Below are positions 1 through 4,535 of a stretch of DNA of 8,183 bases, one piece after another. The DNA comes from Candidatus Nanohalarchaeota archaeon (lineage in GTDB: Archaea > EX4484-52 > B79-G9): the NCBI GenBank assembly GCA_030635525.1, contig DAOVYR010000041.1, forward strand, positions 1-8,183, in the 5' to 3' direction. Made by a program: the position numbers and the translations under genes. The notes beneath the pieces were generated by a model that was not told the DNA's origin, did no database searches, and was given only the letters and a program-made list of their open reading frames with translations. Every line of letters begins with the position of its first letter. Positions within the stretch are counted from its first letter, which is position 1.

Positions 1-74
1 GATTTATATAAATGTGTGTTGTTCGCTTTTTGTCGTTTTCAGATGGGCTATATTTTTTTATAAGTGAAGAAGAA

Positions 75-105
75 GTTGTATATTTAATGGTGTGAGTTAT
101 ACAAC
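75..105. repeat. 8-bp inverted repeat with 15-base spacer
   Basis: GTTGTATA (75-82) and TATACAAC (98-105) are perfect inverted repeats separated by 15 bases. The dyad lies 66 bases beyond the stop codon of the leftward MinD-like gene. On the minus strand it is followed by a pyrimidine stretch (TTCTTCTTC), so it could be a hairpin ending that transcript. It could equally be a regulator binding site for a gene beyond the left edge. Nothing else in 1-170 looks coding. A self-complementary TATA-like stretch, ATTTATATAAAT, sits at 2-13. Confidence 0.45.
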
Positions 106-170
106 AGGTCACAAGGAAATGCAGGTGCAGCTTATAGAGAATGATTTGGGTCTGGAGGTATTTAAATTTT

Positions 171-917
171 TCAAATCAGTCTCAAGAATTTCTTCAGTGC
201 AAGGTGCTTGGGCGGCTCGTAAGTTTTGCCTAACAGGCGCGCTGCGATTCTTTTGTATTCTATTGATGCGGGAGAATATGGTACATTAGATACTACAGGC
301 ACTTTCTCAAAAATGCTTTTTTTTACGTTCATGTCTTCGGGTACGATTCCGATTACTGATGTTTCACACATGGTTTCGATATCTTCGGGTGTCAATTCCC
401 AACCATTGTTTTTGACTCTTGTAATTATGACCCCGAATATGTTTTTTTTCATGTCTCTTGCCATCCTGGATATTTTTGCTCCATTGGCGACTGTCGGCAT
501 TTCAGGGTTTGTGACAATGATTACTTCGTCACAGGCATCTAATATTGAGATGGCGCCTTTATCCAGACCTGCGGGGGAGTCTACTATGATGGTAGCATCT
601 AATTTATTCAGGGCAAGTCTCATTTTGGATACATCAGCATCCAGTAATTCCAGATCTATAGATGACGGGATAAATTTCAGGCCTGTCTGGTGCATGTATA
701 TTGCACGACTTATGTCTATATTCTCGTTGAGGACATCCTGAAGATTATTTGGAAACATGTACAGGCCCAAATGAATGCCCATTGTTGATGCAGTTGTGTC
801 TGCGTCTACTACTATTACATCTTCACCAAATTCGTGTAGCGCAAGGGCAATATTGAGTGAAGTCACTGTTTTGCCTGTGCCTCCTTTTCCTGAAACGATT
901 CCTAGTATCTTTGCCAT
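171..917 (-). CDS. MinD/ParA-family P-loop ATPase
   Basis: 248-residue MinD-like ATPase of the SIMIBI/ParA class. The family binds ATP, dimerises, and in many members cycles on and off the membrane to position other machinery. The deviant Walker A motif KGGTGKT is at residues 11-17 with the signature Lys11. The DAD switch is at 38-40, followed by a GIHLG segment (47-51) typical of archaeal MinD. The Walker B/switch II segment VDSPAGLD is at 112-119, and TNPEMPTV (136-143) matches the MinD base-binding region. The last residues, KHLALKKFLRLI, resemble the amphipathic membrane-targeting helix that ends MinD proteins. The ATG start is supported by GGTGAT at 921-926 (minus strand). No MinE or other partner is visible, so its cargo is unknown; archaeal relatives serve varied polar-organisation roles. 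Family call is firm, the specific role is not. Confidence 0.9.
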   Translation of the reverse strand: MAKILGIVSGKGGTGKTVTSLNIALALHEFGEDVIVVDADTTASTMGIHLGLYMFPNNLQDVLNENIDISRAIYMHQTGLKFIPSSIDLELLDADVSKMRLALNKLDATIIVDSPAGLDKGAISILDACDEVIIVTNPEMPTVANGAKISRMARDMKKNIFGVIITRVKNNGWELTPEDIETMCETSVIGIVPEDMNVKKSIFEKVPVVSNVPYSPASIEYKRIAARLLGKTYEPPKHLALKKFLRLI

Positions 918-970
918 AATATCACCATCATTACTATTAAGTTTACTATTAAGTGCGATACTATTAAATA
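918..970 (-). promoter_or_regulatory. minD-like gene promoter with tandem 12-base repeats
   Basis: On the minus strand a TATA box TATTTAATA (962-970) lies about 49 bases before the ATG, predicting transcription start near 940 and a leader of roughly 20 bases ending in the GGTGAT ribosome site (921-926). Two exact head-to-tail copies of TTACTATTAAGT (plus-strand reading) occupy 931-942 and 943-954. A third, imperfect copy (958-969) overlaps the TATA box. The repeats cover the predicted start site, where a bound repressor would block the polymerase; this function is inferred from position only. Confidence 0.6.
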
Positions 971-1010
971 CTTTGTGGTAGTTACACGGAACAATACGTC
1001 AAACCGGGTG

Positions 1011-1015
1011 AAAAA
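1011..1015 (-). terminator. Oligo-T end of the NOB1-like gene
   Basis: Five A residues on the plus strand give a CCTCCTTTTTC stretch on the minus strand, 13 bases after the NOB1-like stop codon. Archaeal terminators are often simple oligo-T runs, so this is a plausible but weak terminator; there is no preceding hairpin. Confidence 0.35.
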
Positions 1016-1027
1016 GGAGGGATGATA

Positions 1028-1525
1028 TCATGTTTGTTTCGGAACATATTTCAGGTTTGATCCGCATATAGGACAGCTATCTTCTGTGGTTTCCACTATT
1101 TTTTTGCATCCTATGCATTTTTTGTGCCATGTGAATTTGCGCTTGATGCCTTTTCTGGACAGGGGAAGCGATTCTATTTTCAGGTGCCTGCATAGGTTCT
1201 GGACTGCATAGTCGTCTGAGACTACAACTGTGTTTTTGCCTTTTTCCCTGAAGTGGAGCGCAAGGGCCACAATTGCCTTATCTGTTTCTGATAGTTTGTC
1301 GTTTGTTTGTTTTGCAGCTTCTTCTGCGCTTTTTTTGTGCCTGCTTTCCGGTTCCAGTATGGCAAGGCCAAGCCTTTGCATCCTGTCGAATTCTATTGAT
1401 GCCTGATTGCTTTTCATTTCTTCTGCTACTTCGAAGACTGTTGCGCATGGTTTTCCTTCGATGAGAGGTGTTTGTCTTTCCAGGAATACTGTTGAGTCCA
1501 AAATGTAGAGCTTTTCTGCCTGCAT
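1028..1525 (-). CDS. nob1: NOB1-like PIN/zinc-ribbon endoribonuclease
   Basis: 165-residue PIN-domain nuclease with a C-terminal zinc ribbon, the architecture of NOB1, which cuts the 3' end of precursor small-subunit rRNA (16S in archaea) during cytoplasmic ribosome maturation. The PIN acidic residues are visible: Asp10 in YILDSTVF, Glu32/Glu35, Asp82 in SETD, and Asp104-Asp105 in VVSDD. The zinc ribbon follows, with Cys137-x2-Cys140 and Cys151-x2-Cys154, preceded by the basic FTWHKKC segment common in archaeal NOB1. The length is normal for the archaeal family. The ATG lies about 25 bases from the shared TATA box, so the mRNA is probably leaderless; no Shine-Dalgarno is seen. It is divergent from the histone gene and followed by a 110-base gap before the MinD-like gene. 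Other PIN-ribbon proteins exist, but the motif order favours NOB1. Confidence 0.9.
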   Translation of the reverse strand: MQAEKLYILDSTVFLERQTPLIEGKPCATVFEVAEEMKSNQASIEFDRMQRLGLAILEPESRHKKSAEEAAKQTNDKLSETDKAIVALALHFREKGKNTVVVSDDYAVQNLCRHLKIESLPLSRKGIKRKFTWHKKCIGCKKIVETTEDSCPICGSNLKYVPKQT

Positions 1526-1543
1526 GGGTATTAGTTGAATCGG

Positions 1544-1555
1544 ATAAATATTTAT
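1544..1555. promoter_or_regulatory. Shared self-complementary TATA box (nob1/histone)
   Basis: ATAAATATTTAT is a perfect 12-base palindrome in the 62-base gap between the leftward nob1 start (1525) and the rightward histone start (1588). A TATA centre near 1550 places transcription starts about 25 bases away on each side: near 1525 for nob1 (leaderless) and near 1575 for the histone. No second TATA-like element is present in the gap, so one box probably serves both genes. Confidence 0.7.
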
Positions 1556-1587
1556 AGTTCTGTGTTGAATTGTCTTGTGGGATAAGT

Positions 1588-1800
1588 ATGATTAAACATG
1601 TTATGACGCCGGCACCCTTTGACCGGATTATGAGGAAGTCTGGTGCAGAGAGGGTTTCTGAAGGAGCTGCAAGGGAACTTAGGGATGTTGTTGAAGATAT
1701 TGCTGAGAATCTGTCCAAGGAGATTGTTGTGGTTGCGCGCCACGCCGGCAGGAAGACTATTAAGAAGGAAGATGTTGAGCTTGTTATGAGGCATCATTGA
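1588..1800 (+). CDS. Archaeal histone (HMf-type)
   Basis: 70-residue single histone-fold protein that would dimerise and wrap DNA as archaeal chromatin. The sequence follows the HMf pattern end to end: PxxRIMRKSGAERVSEGA (helix 1 and loop), a long central helix (about 25-50), then ARHAGRKTIKKEDVELVMR, where the RKT loop (55-57) contacts DNA and the last helix packs against the core. It has no N- or C-terminal tail beyond two final His residues. I chose ATG at 1588 because its N-terminus fits the family length. An in-frame TTG at 1570 would add six unlikely residues and falls upstream of the predicted transcript start, while a second ATG at 1603 would cut close to helix 1. Only a weak GTGGGAT precedes the start. 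The 3' end overlaps the converging gene by 7 bases, and oligo-T (1842-1849) lies just beyond. Confidence 0.95.
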   Translation: MIKHVMTPAPFDRIMRKSGAERVSEGAARELRDVVEDIAENLSKEIVVVARHAGRKTIKKEDVELVMRHH

Positions 1801-2267
1801 GTGGTTTCTTGTTTTTGTGTATGATTGTTTGGTTCTGGTTCTTTTTTTTCATTGTAGAAATCATCTACTGAGTCTGATGAGGGTAGGGATAGTGACTGGT
1901 ATACCCTGAAGCTCTCGCATGGCGATTCAAGCATTTCTTTTATTGTTTTTTTGTTTCTTTTGTTGATGTCTTCCATGTCTGTCCTGTATTCTTTGGTTTC
2001 TTTTTCTGTTTTTTTTCTTGCCAAGTGCCTAAGAAGGATGAATTGGTATCTCTTTTTTTCCGGTTTGGTTATGTTGTCTGTGGATTGTTCTACTTTTGTG
2101 TTTCCTGTGAATGATTTGCAGTCTGATTCTACGTGTTCGATCAGGTCTGATAATTCTGATTTTTGGATTTCTGTGTCTATCTTGAAGTGATGTGAGCATG
2201 CATTGGATGTGAATACTAATTTATAGAGTTTGTCGTTGTCTCCTTTGTATGTTACTGCGAATAGCAT
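1794..2267 (-). CDS. Hypothetical charged protein
   Basis: I do not recognise this protein. The start is the ATG at 2267, which gives 157 residues: GGTG at 2273-2276 lies six bases before it and is a good archaeal ribosome site. The upstream GTG at 2276 is part of that site rather than a start. The N-terminal 50 residues look like a small beta-rich fold (LFAVTYK, LYKLVFTS) followed by a short helix. The middle is strongly basic and helical (RHLARKKTEKETKEYR). The tail is rich in Ser, Asn, Gln, Glu and Pro and is probably disordered. No membrane segment or signal peptide is visible, and three scattered Cys form no obvious metal site. A TATA-like ATATTTATTTATGG lies near 2322-2335. Its stop overlaps the histone stop. 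Nucleic-acid binding is a guess from charge only. Confidence 0.7.
   Translation of the reverse strand: MLFAVTYKGDNDKLYKLVFTSNACSHHFKIDTEIQKSELSDLIEHVESDCKSFTGNTKVEQSTDNITKPEKKRYQFILLRHLARKKTEKETKEYRTDMEDINKRNKKTIKEMLESPCESFRVYQSLSLPSSDSVDDFYNEKKEPEPNNHTQKQETTQ
1842..1849 (+). terminator. Oligo-T downstream of the histone gene
   Basis: Eight consecutive T residues (CTTTTTTTTC) lie 42 bases after the histone stop codon, and a shorter T5 is at 1812-1816. This is a typical hairpin-free archaeal termination signal, placed inside the antisense of the converging hypothetical gene, where the same bases encode Glu-Lys-Lys. Confidence 0.5.
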
Positions 2268-2387
2268 TTTTTGCACCTTTTTCTGTCTGGGTTTGTGTAT
2301 GTCTGTAAGTTATTTGTGTGTCCATAAATAAATATGTGTGGTTTGAGTATGGTACGCGTTTCAAAGTGGCTTTTTTCCGGTATTTAT

Positions 2388-3614
2388 TCATGCAAACTGC
2401 GCCAAGGTGCGCTGATGCCTTATGTTTGACAAAAGCCTGCTTTCTTTTTCATAGCGCTCAAAAGGTAATTTTAGTTTTGATTTCATGTGCGCAAGCGCGC
2501 CACCAAGTGTATCGAACTTATCGGGCTTGTTTTGGAATGCGCCTCTTATTGTTTCGCGGATTACCCATACGCCCATTGGGGTGTCGTATTCCGGGTGGAC
2601 CTCTCTTATTATTAGAGATGCGGCCTGTCTTTTTATCCCGGACAGATATTCTGCGACAGCAAGCCTTGCTGAATAATAGGCGCCTGTTACGTTGGATGCG
2701 TATGTTTTTCTGCCATAGTAGTTTTCGTGGTCTGAGAATATGATGGGTGCTGCGCCTTGCGGGTTCCATACACTTTTAGGGAATTTTGTCTCTATGACTT
2801 CAAACTGCCATTCACCTGGTATCACAAGAATCTCAAAATGGTTCCCAAGATATGTGTTTCGAAACACAAGATAGTCGCTTAGCAGTTTATACTCCTTTAT
2901 TTTCCTGATCCGGTTTTTGGATATTGAATCATCAACAGCTGTAATTGTCCATCTTGTAGGTACCAGTTTCCTGCTTTTCTCAATACCCAAAAGACCAAGA
3001 GACATAATCTTCGTAATTGTACTCTCGTCAATATTTTTCTTGTAAAGATATTCTATTGCGCCTGTAGCTTTGAGATCCGTATCACCAACCGCTCTCTCAA
3101 CAGGGCGCGCAACTGTGGGGTTGCCTGTGATTTTTGCTTTCTTTACCGCTGCAGGAGAGCCGATCGGCGCCATCCTTGTGTCAAAGGACATGGTGTATTT
3201 TGGTTTTCTTTCGAGCCAATATTCTGCATCAACCTGATTTTTTGATTGCGCTATTTCCTGTGCAATATCGAGGAATTTGTTGTCTGGTGATTTTATGCTG
3301 ACTTTTGCTCTTACTGCGACCATGCCTGATCTTCTGTTTAGGATGTCGGGGATTTTGAGATCTGATTTATACCAGAATCCGGGGTTGTCTCTTGTCCATG
3401 AATATTTGTCTTCGCGCGTGGGTGTAAGGATGTTCAGGTTTACTTTAGGGTAATCTGCGCGGCCTACAAAACAGCTTGGCGGGCTTGTGCCTGTGAAATT
3501 GGTGCCTGTGTTTTCAATGACTTTTGAGAATTGTTTCACTTTTGAGATTATCTGGCAAAATGGCTTTTTGCAAAGGTTTCTTCCTTTGCATCTTGTGCAG
3601 AGGTTGTAGTCCAT
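2388..3614 (-). CDS. nreA: NreA-like PCNA-associated DNA repair protein
   Basis: 408-residue protein of the archaeal Nre family, implicated in DNA damage repair together with the sliding clamp PCNA (family knowledge from haloarchaeal NreA). It begins with a four-Cys cluster: Cys6-x2-Cys9-x5-Cys15-x4-Cys20, a likely zinc site. Nre-typical segments follow: SPPSCFVGRADYPKVN (49-64), the Pro/Asn-rich DNPGFWY region, MAPIGSPAAVKKA, RPVERAVGDTDLKATGA, VPTRWTITAVDDSISK, and a C-terminal half with ENYYGRKTYASNVTGAYY and PMGVWVIRE. The extreme C-terminus is QRTLAQFA (401-408), which fits a PCNA-interacting (PIP) box Q-x-x-L-x-x-F. Length is normal and both ends are intact. The ATG is about 25 bases from TTTAAAT (3637-3643), so the transcript is probably leaderless. 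It is a single-gene unit. Confidence 0.92.
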   Translation of the reverse strand: MDYNLCTRCKGRNLCKKPFCQIISKVKQFSKVIENTGTNFTGTSPPSCFVGRADYPKVNLNILTPTREDKYSWTRDNPGFWYKSDLKIPDILNRRSGMVAVRAKVSIKSPDNKFLDIAQEIAQSKNQVDAEYWLERKPKYTMSFDTRMAPIGSPAAVKKAKITGNPTVARPVERAVGDTDLKATGAIEYLYKKNIDESTITKIMSLGLLGIEKSRKLVPTRWTITAVDDSISKNRIRKIKEYKLLSDYLVFRNTYLGNHFEILVIPGEWQFEVIETKFPKSVWNPQGAAPIIFSDHENYYGRKTYASNVTGAYYSARLAVAEYLSGIKRQAASLIIREVHPEYDTPMGVWVIRETIRGAFQNKPDKFDTLGGALAHMKSKLKLPFERYEKESRLLSNIRHQRTLAQFA

Positions 3615-3636
3615 GAAATTAGATTGTGAAAATAGA

Positions 3637-3643
3637 TTTAAAT
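3637..3643 (-). promoter_or_regulatory. nreA TATA box
   Basis: TTTAAAT centred about 26 bases before the nreA ATG (3614) puts the transcript start at or next to the start codon. There is no Shine-Dalgarno between them, which fits a leaderless mRNA. Confidence 0.5.
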
Positions 3644-3678
3644 GATGTTTTGACCTAAGTATCCGTGTTTGAACAATA

Positions 3679-3689
3679 CATATAAATAC
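3679..3689 (+). promoter_or_regulatory. TATA box of 31-codon small ORF
   Basis: The stretch CATATAAATAC has its TATA core at 3680-3688. About 25 bases further lies the predicted start near 3711, roughly 10 bases before the ATG at 3721. The element is A/T-rich on both strands and could also act leftward for nreA, although that gene has a nearer box. Confidence 0.45.
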
Positions 3690-3720
3690 TTTTACTTATA
3701 ATTGATACTTGGTAATATCT

Positions 3721-3816
3721 ATGAGTACTCTAAATGTATCTTGGAACTCCATGAAAAAACAGGTATCTAGAGTGGCTCATGCCCTGATTATCGGAAATAC
3801 AGGTTTCGGATGCTAA
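3721..3816 (+). CDS. Candidate 31-residue small protein
   Basis: A 31-codon ORF (ATG to TAA) with a complete set of nearby signals: a TATA box at 3680-3688, the partial ribosome-site match GGTAAT at 3711-3716, and T7 at 3862-3868 after the stop. The peptide starts MSTLNVSWNSMKK, continues as a possible amphipathic helix with basic residues Lys12, Lys13 and Arg17, then a hydrophobic ALII patch (21-24), and ends Gly-Asn-Thr-Gly-Phe-Gly-Cys. The Gly-rich end with a terminal Cys is unusual. There is no clear signal peptide, and it does not resemble a family I know. ORFs this short arise by chance, so the case rests on the signal spacing. It is divergent from nreA. Confidence 0.35.
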   Translation: MSTLNVSWNSMKKQVSRVAHALIIGNTGFGC

Positions 3817-3861
3817 TCGGGGATGATTCTACAAAGAATATACCAAAAAGATGACCTACAA

Positions 3862-3868
3862 TTTTTTT
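3862..3868 (+). terminator. Oligo-T after 31-codon small ORF
   Basis: Seven consecutive T residues (ATTTTTTTCT) follow the small ORF stop by 45 bases. The run has no hairpin before it and matches the simple oligo-T termination common in archaea. Confidence 0.4.
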
Positions 3869-3913
3869 CTACAGGCAATGAATGTTTTTATATAGCTCTG
3901 CTCTTTGCAGCCT

Positions 3914-3993
3914 CACGATGAATTGACTTGCAATTCATCCGGGCCCAAGTTTTCCAGAAAAAGGGCAGGGCCATATATCTTCTAATACTTTTT
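3914..3993 (+). ncRNA. Candidate small structured RNA
   Basis: A TATA-like TTTTTATATAG (3884-3894) predicts a transcript start near 3914-3918. The body opens at once with a perfect hairpin: GATGAATTG (3917-3925), loop ACTTG, CAATTCATC (3931-3939). A second, GC-rich element follows, in which GGCCC (3942-3946) can pair with GGGCC (3968-3972), or GCCC with GGGC (3963-3966), enclosing TTTT-CCAG-AAAA. T5 at 3989-3993 ends the unit, giving an RNA of about 80 bases. No ORF is present. Box C/D motifs are incomplete (only degenerate C-like GATGA, no CTGA in range), and no tRNA fold fits. Class and function are unknown; it may instead be unstructured spacer. Confidence 0.3.
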
Positions 3994-4051
3994 GGGATTT
4001 AATTTGTGTACCCAGTACTATATGTCAATTAAATACAGGAGGCTGATAATT

Positions 4052-4123
4052 ATGAATAATAAGATTTCAGGTAACAGTAATGAAGAATACGACTTCGAAT
4101 ACTATTACACAAAGATAATGTGA
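4052..4123 (+). CDS. Candidate 23-residue Tyr-rich small protein or leader peptide
   Basis: A 23-codon ORF preceded by AGGAGG (4037-4042) nine bases before its ATG, the strongest Shine-Dalgarno in the window. A TATA-like GATTTAATTTG (3996-4006) suggests a transcript start near 4025. The peptide begins MNNKISGNSN and continues with an acidic, aromatic stretch EEYDFEYYYTKIM, holding four Tyr and one Phe. A long hairpin (4151-4197) and T5 (4202-4206) follow the stop. The order of signal, aromatic-rich mini-ORF and hairpin recalls attenuator leaders, but the next gene is a tRNA with its own promoter, so a stand-alone small protein is as likely. Not recognised as any known family. Confidence 0.45.
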   Translation: MNNKISGNSNEEYDFEYYYTKIM

Positions 4124-4150
4124 CGCTGTGCGTTTGGATAATTGTGTATC

Positions 4151-4206
4151 GTAGCCATAGAAAATTTATTACCTTAGGTAATGTTTTCCATGGCTACAGC
4201 ACTTTT
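4151..4206 (+). terminator. Long hairpin plus oligo-T after Tyr-rich small ORF
   Basis: GTAGCCAT (4151-4158) pairs with ATGGCTAC (4190-4197). After one A-C mismatch, GAAAA (4160-4164) pairs with TTTTC (4184-4188). After an uneven internal loop, ATTACC (4168-4173) pairs with GGTAAT (4177-4182) around a TTA loop. That is 19 base pairs in 47 bases, far beyond chance for this length. T5 follows at 4202-4206. It may be a terminator, a protective 3' end, or a regulatory structure. Confidence 0.55.
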
Positions 4207-4268
4207 TACAGATAATTGCAGTGATTTTTACAGTTTTATGTCATATTCTTGCAAAATCAACAACAAAA

Positions 4269-4277
4269 CATATAAAG
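4269..4277 (+). promoter_or_regulatory. TATA box of tRNA-Ile
   Basis: CATATAAAG lies about 37 bases before the first tRNA base, predicting a start near 4298 and a short 5' leader to be removed by RNase P. TTTTTATGG at 4278-4286 is an alternative box with closer spacing. Confidence 0.5.
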
Positions 4278-4309
4278 TTTTTATGGAAATAATCATCGGT
4301 ATACTCTCT

Positions 4310-4418
4310 GGTCCGGTGGCTCAGGCGGTTAGAGCACCACGCTGATAATAAACTTCTGTATTTTTTCAGAACAATATCTGATACGTGGGGGTCGTGAGTT
4401 CAAATCTCACCCGGACCA
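4310..4418 (+). tRNA. tRNA-Ile (GAU) with 35-base intron
   Basis: All stems are perfect. The acceptor is GGTCCGG (4310-4316) with CCGGACC (4411-4417) and discriminator A at 4418. The D stem is GCTC/GAGC (4319-4322, 4332-4335). The anticodon stem is CCACG/CGTGG (4337-4341, 4384-4388). The T stem is GTGAG/CTCAC with loop TTCAAAT. The anticodon GAT at 4344-4346 reads isoleucine AUC/AUU. The loop is interrupted after A37; removing 4348-4382 gives a 74-base tRNA with a normal seven-base loop. CCA is not encoded, so it is added after transcription. An oligo-T (4468-4473) downstream is a likely terminator, separating it from hppA. Intron-bearing archaeal tRNAs are most often Trp or Met, so an Ile intron is less usual. 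Confidence 0.95.
4348..4382 (+). other. tRNA intron with bulge-helix-bulge splice site
   Basis: 35-base intron at canonical position 37/38. Bases 32-35 (CTGA) can face TCTG at 4377-4380 as a four-pair central helix with one U-U mismatch. It is flanked by three-base bulges T36-A37-A4348 and A4381-T4382-A4383, each cut between its second and third base. This is the bulge-helix-bulge target of the archaeal splicing endonuclease. The intron body has its own hairpin, TTCTG (4354-4358) with CAGAA (4367-4371). Confidence 0.85.
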
Positions 4419-4467
4419 TTGACTATAAAAATCATGGGATATTGGTAAAAGTTGAAAAATCCCAAGC

Positions 4468-4473
4468 TTTTTT
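4468..4473 (+). terminator. Oligo-T after tRNA-Ile
   Basis: Six T residues, 49 bases after the tRNA 3' end and before the TATA-like elements of hppA, are a plausible end of the tRNA precursor. Confidence 0.4.
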
Positions 4474-4480
4474 ATTGTCA

Positions 4481-4527
4481 GTATATACTTTATATACAAT
4501 AAAAAACAAAAAAATAATTATCGGAGG
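4481..4527 (+). promoter_or_regulatory. hppA promoter and ribosome binding site
   Basis: TATA-like elements GTATATAC (4481-4488) and TTTATATAC (4489-4497) precede an A-rich leader. GGAGG at 4523-4527 ends eight bases before the hppA ATG at 4536 and clearly fixes that start. Either TATA element would give a leader of about 25 to 35 bases. Confidence 0.6.
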
Positions 4528-4535
4528 AAATTCAA

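Noticed and set aside
92..289. Rightward 65-codon GTG ORF at the left edge
   Set aside because: Half of it is antisense to the MinD-like gene, it starts at GTG without a clear ribosome site, and the TATA-like stretch before it is too close to drive it.
1014..1060. AAGGAGGG followed by ATG on the plus strand
   Set aside because: The strong-looking ribosome site leads to only 12 codons antisense to the end of nob1. On the minus strand the same bases form the oligo-T after nob1, which explains them better.
1570..1587. TTG start extending the histone by six residues
   Set aside because: It would lie upstream of the predicted transcript start and adds residues not seen in histone N-termini.
1278..1797. 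Two leftward overlapping ORFs antisense to the histone
   Set aside because: Their products are Arg/Ser/Asn-rich and patternless, while the opposite strands encode clear nob1 and histone.
2318..2743. Rightward 141-codon ORF in the nreA region
   Set aside because: It is antisense to well-conserved nreA sequence and has no family-like features.
3820..3940. Box C/D guide RNA
   Set aside because: GATGA-like C boxes occur near 3822, 3850 and 3917, but each mismatches the consensus and no CTGA D box lies within range.
3897..3975. tRNA fragment or second tRNA
   Set aside because: No acceptor or T-loop (TTCRANY) pattern can be formed around the hairpin.
3721..4123. Precursor peptides of a modified-peptide (RiPP) system
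   Set aside because: The two short ORFs lack a shared leader or core pattern, and no modifying enzyme, protease or dedicated exporter is present; the permease 4 kb away is separated by hppA and faces the other way.
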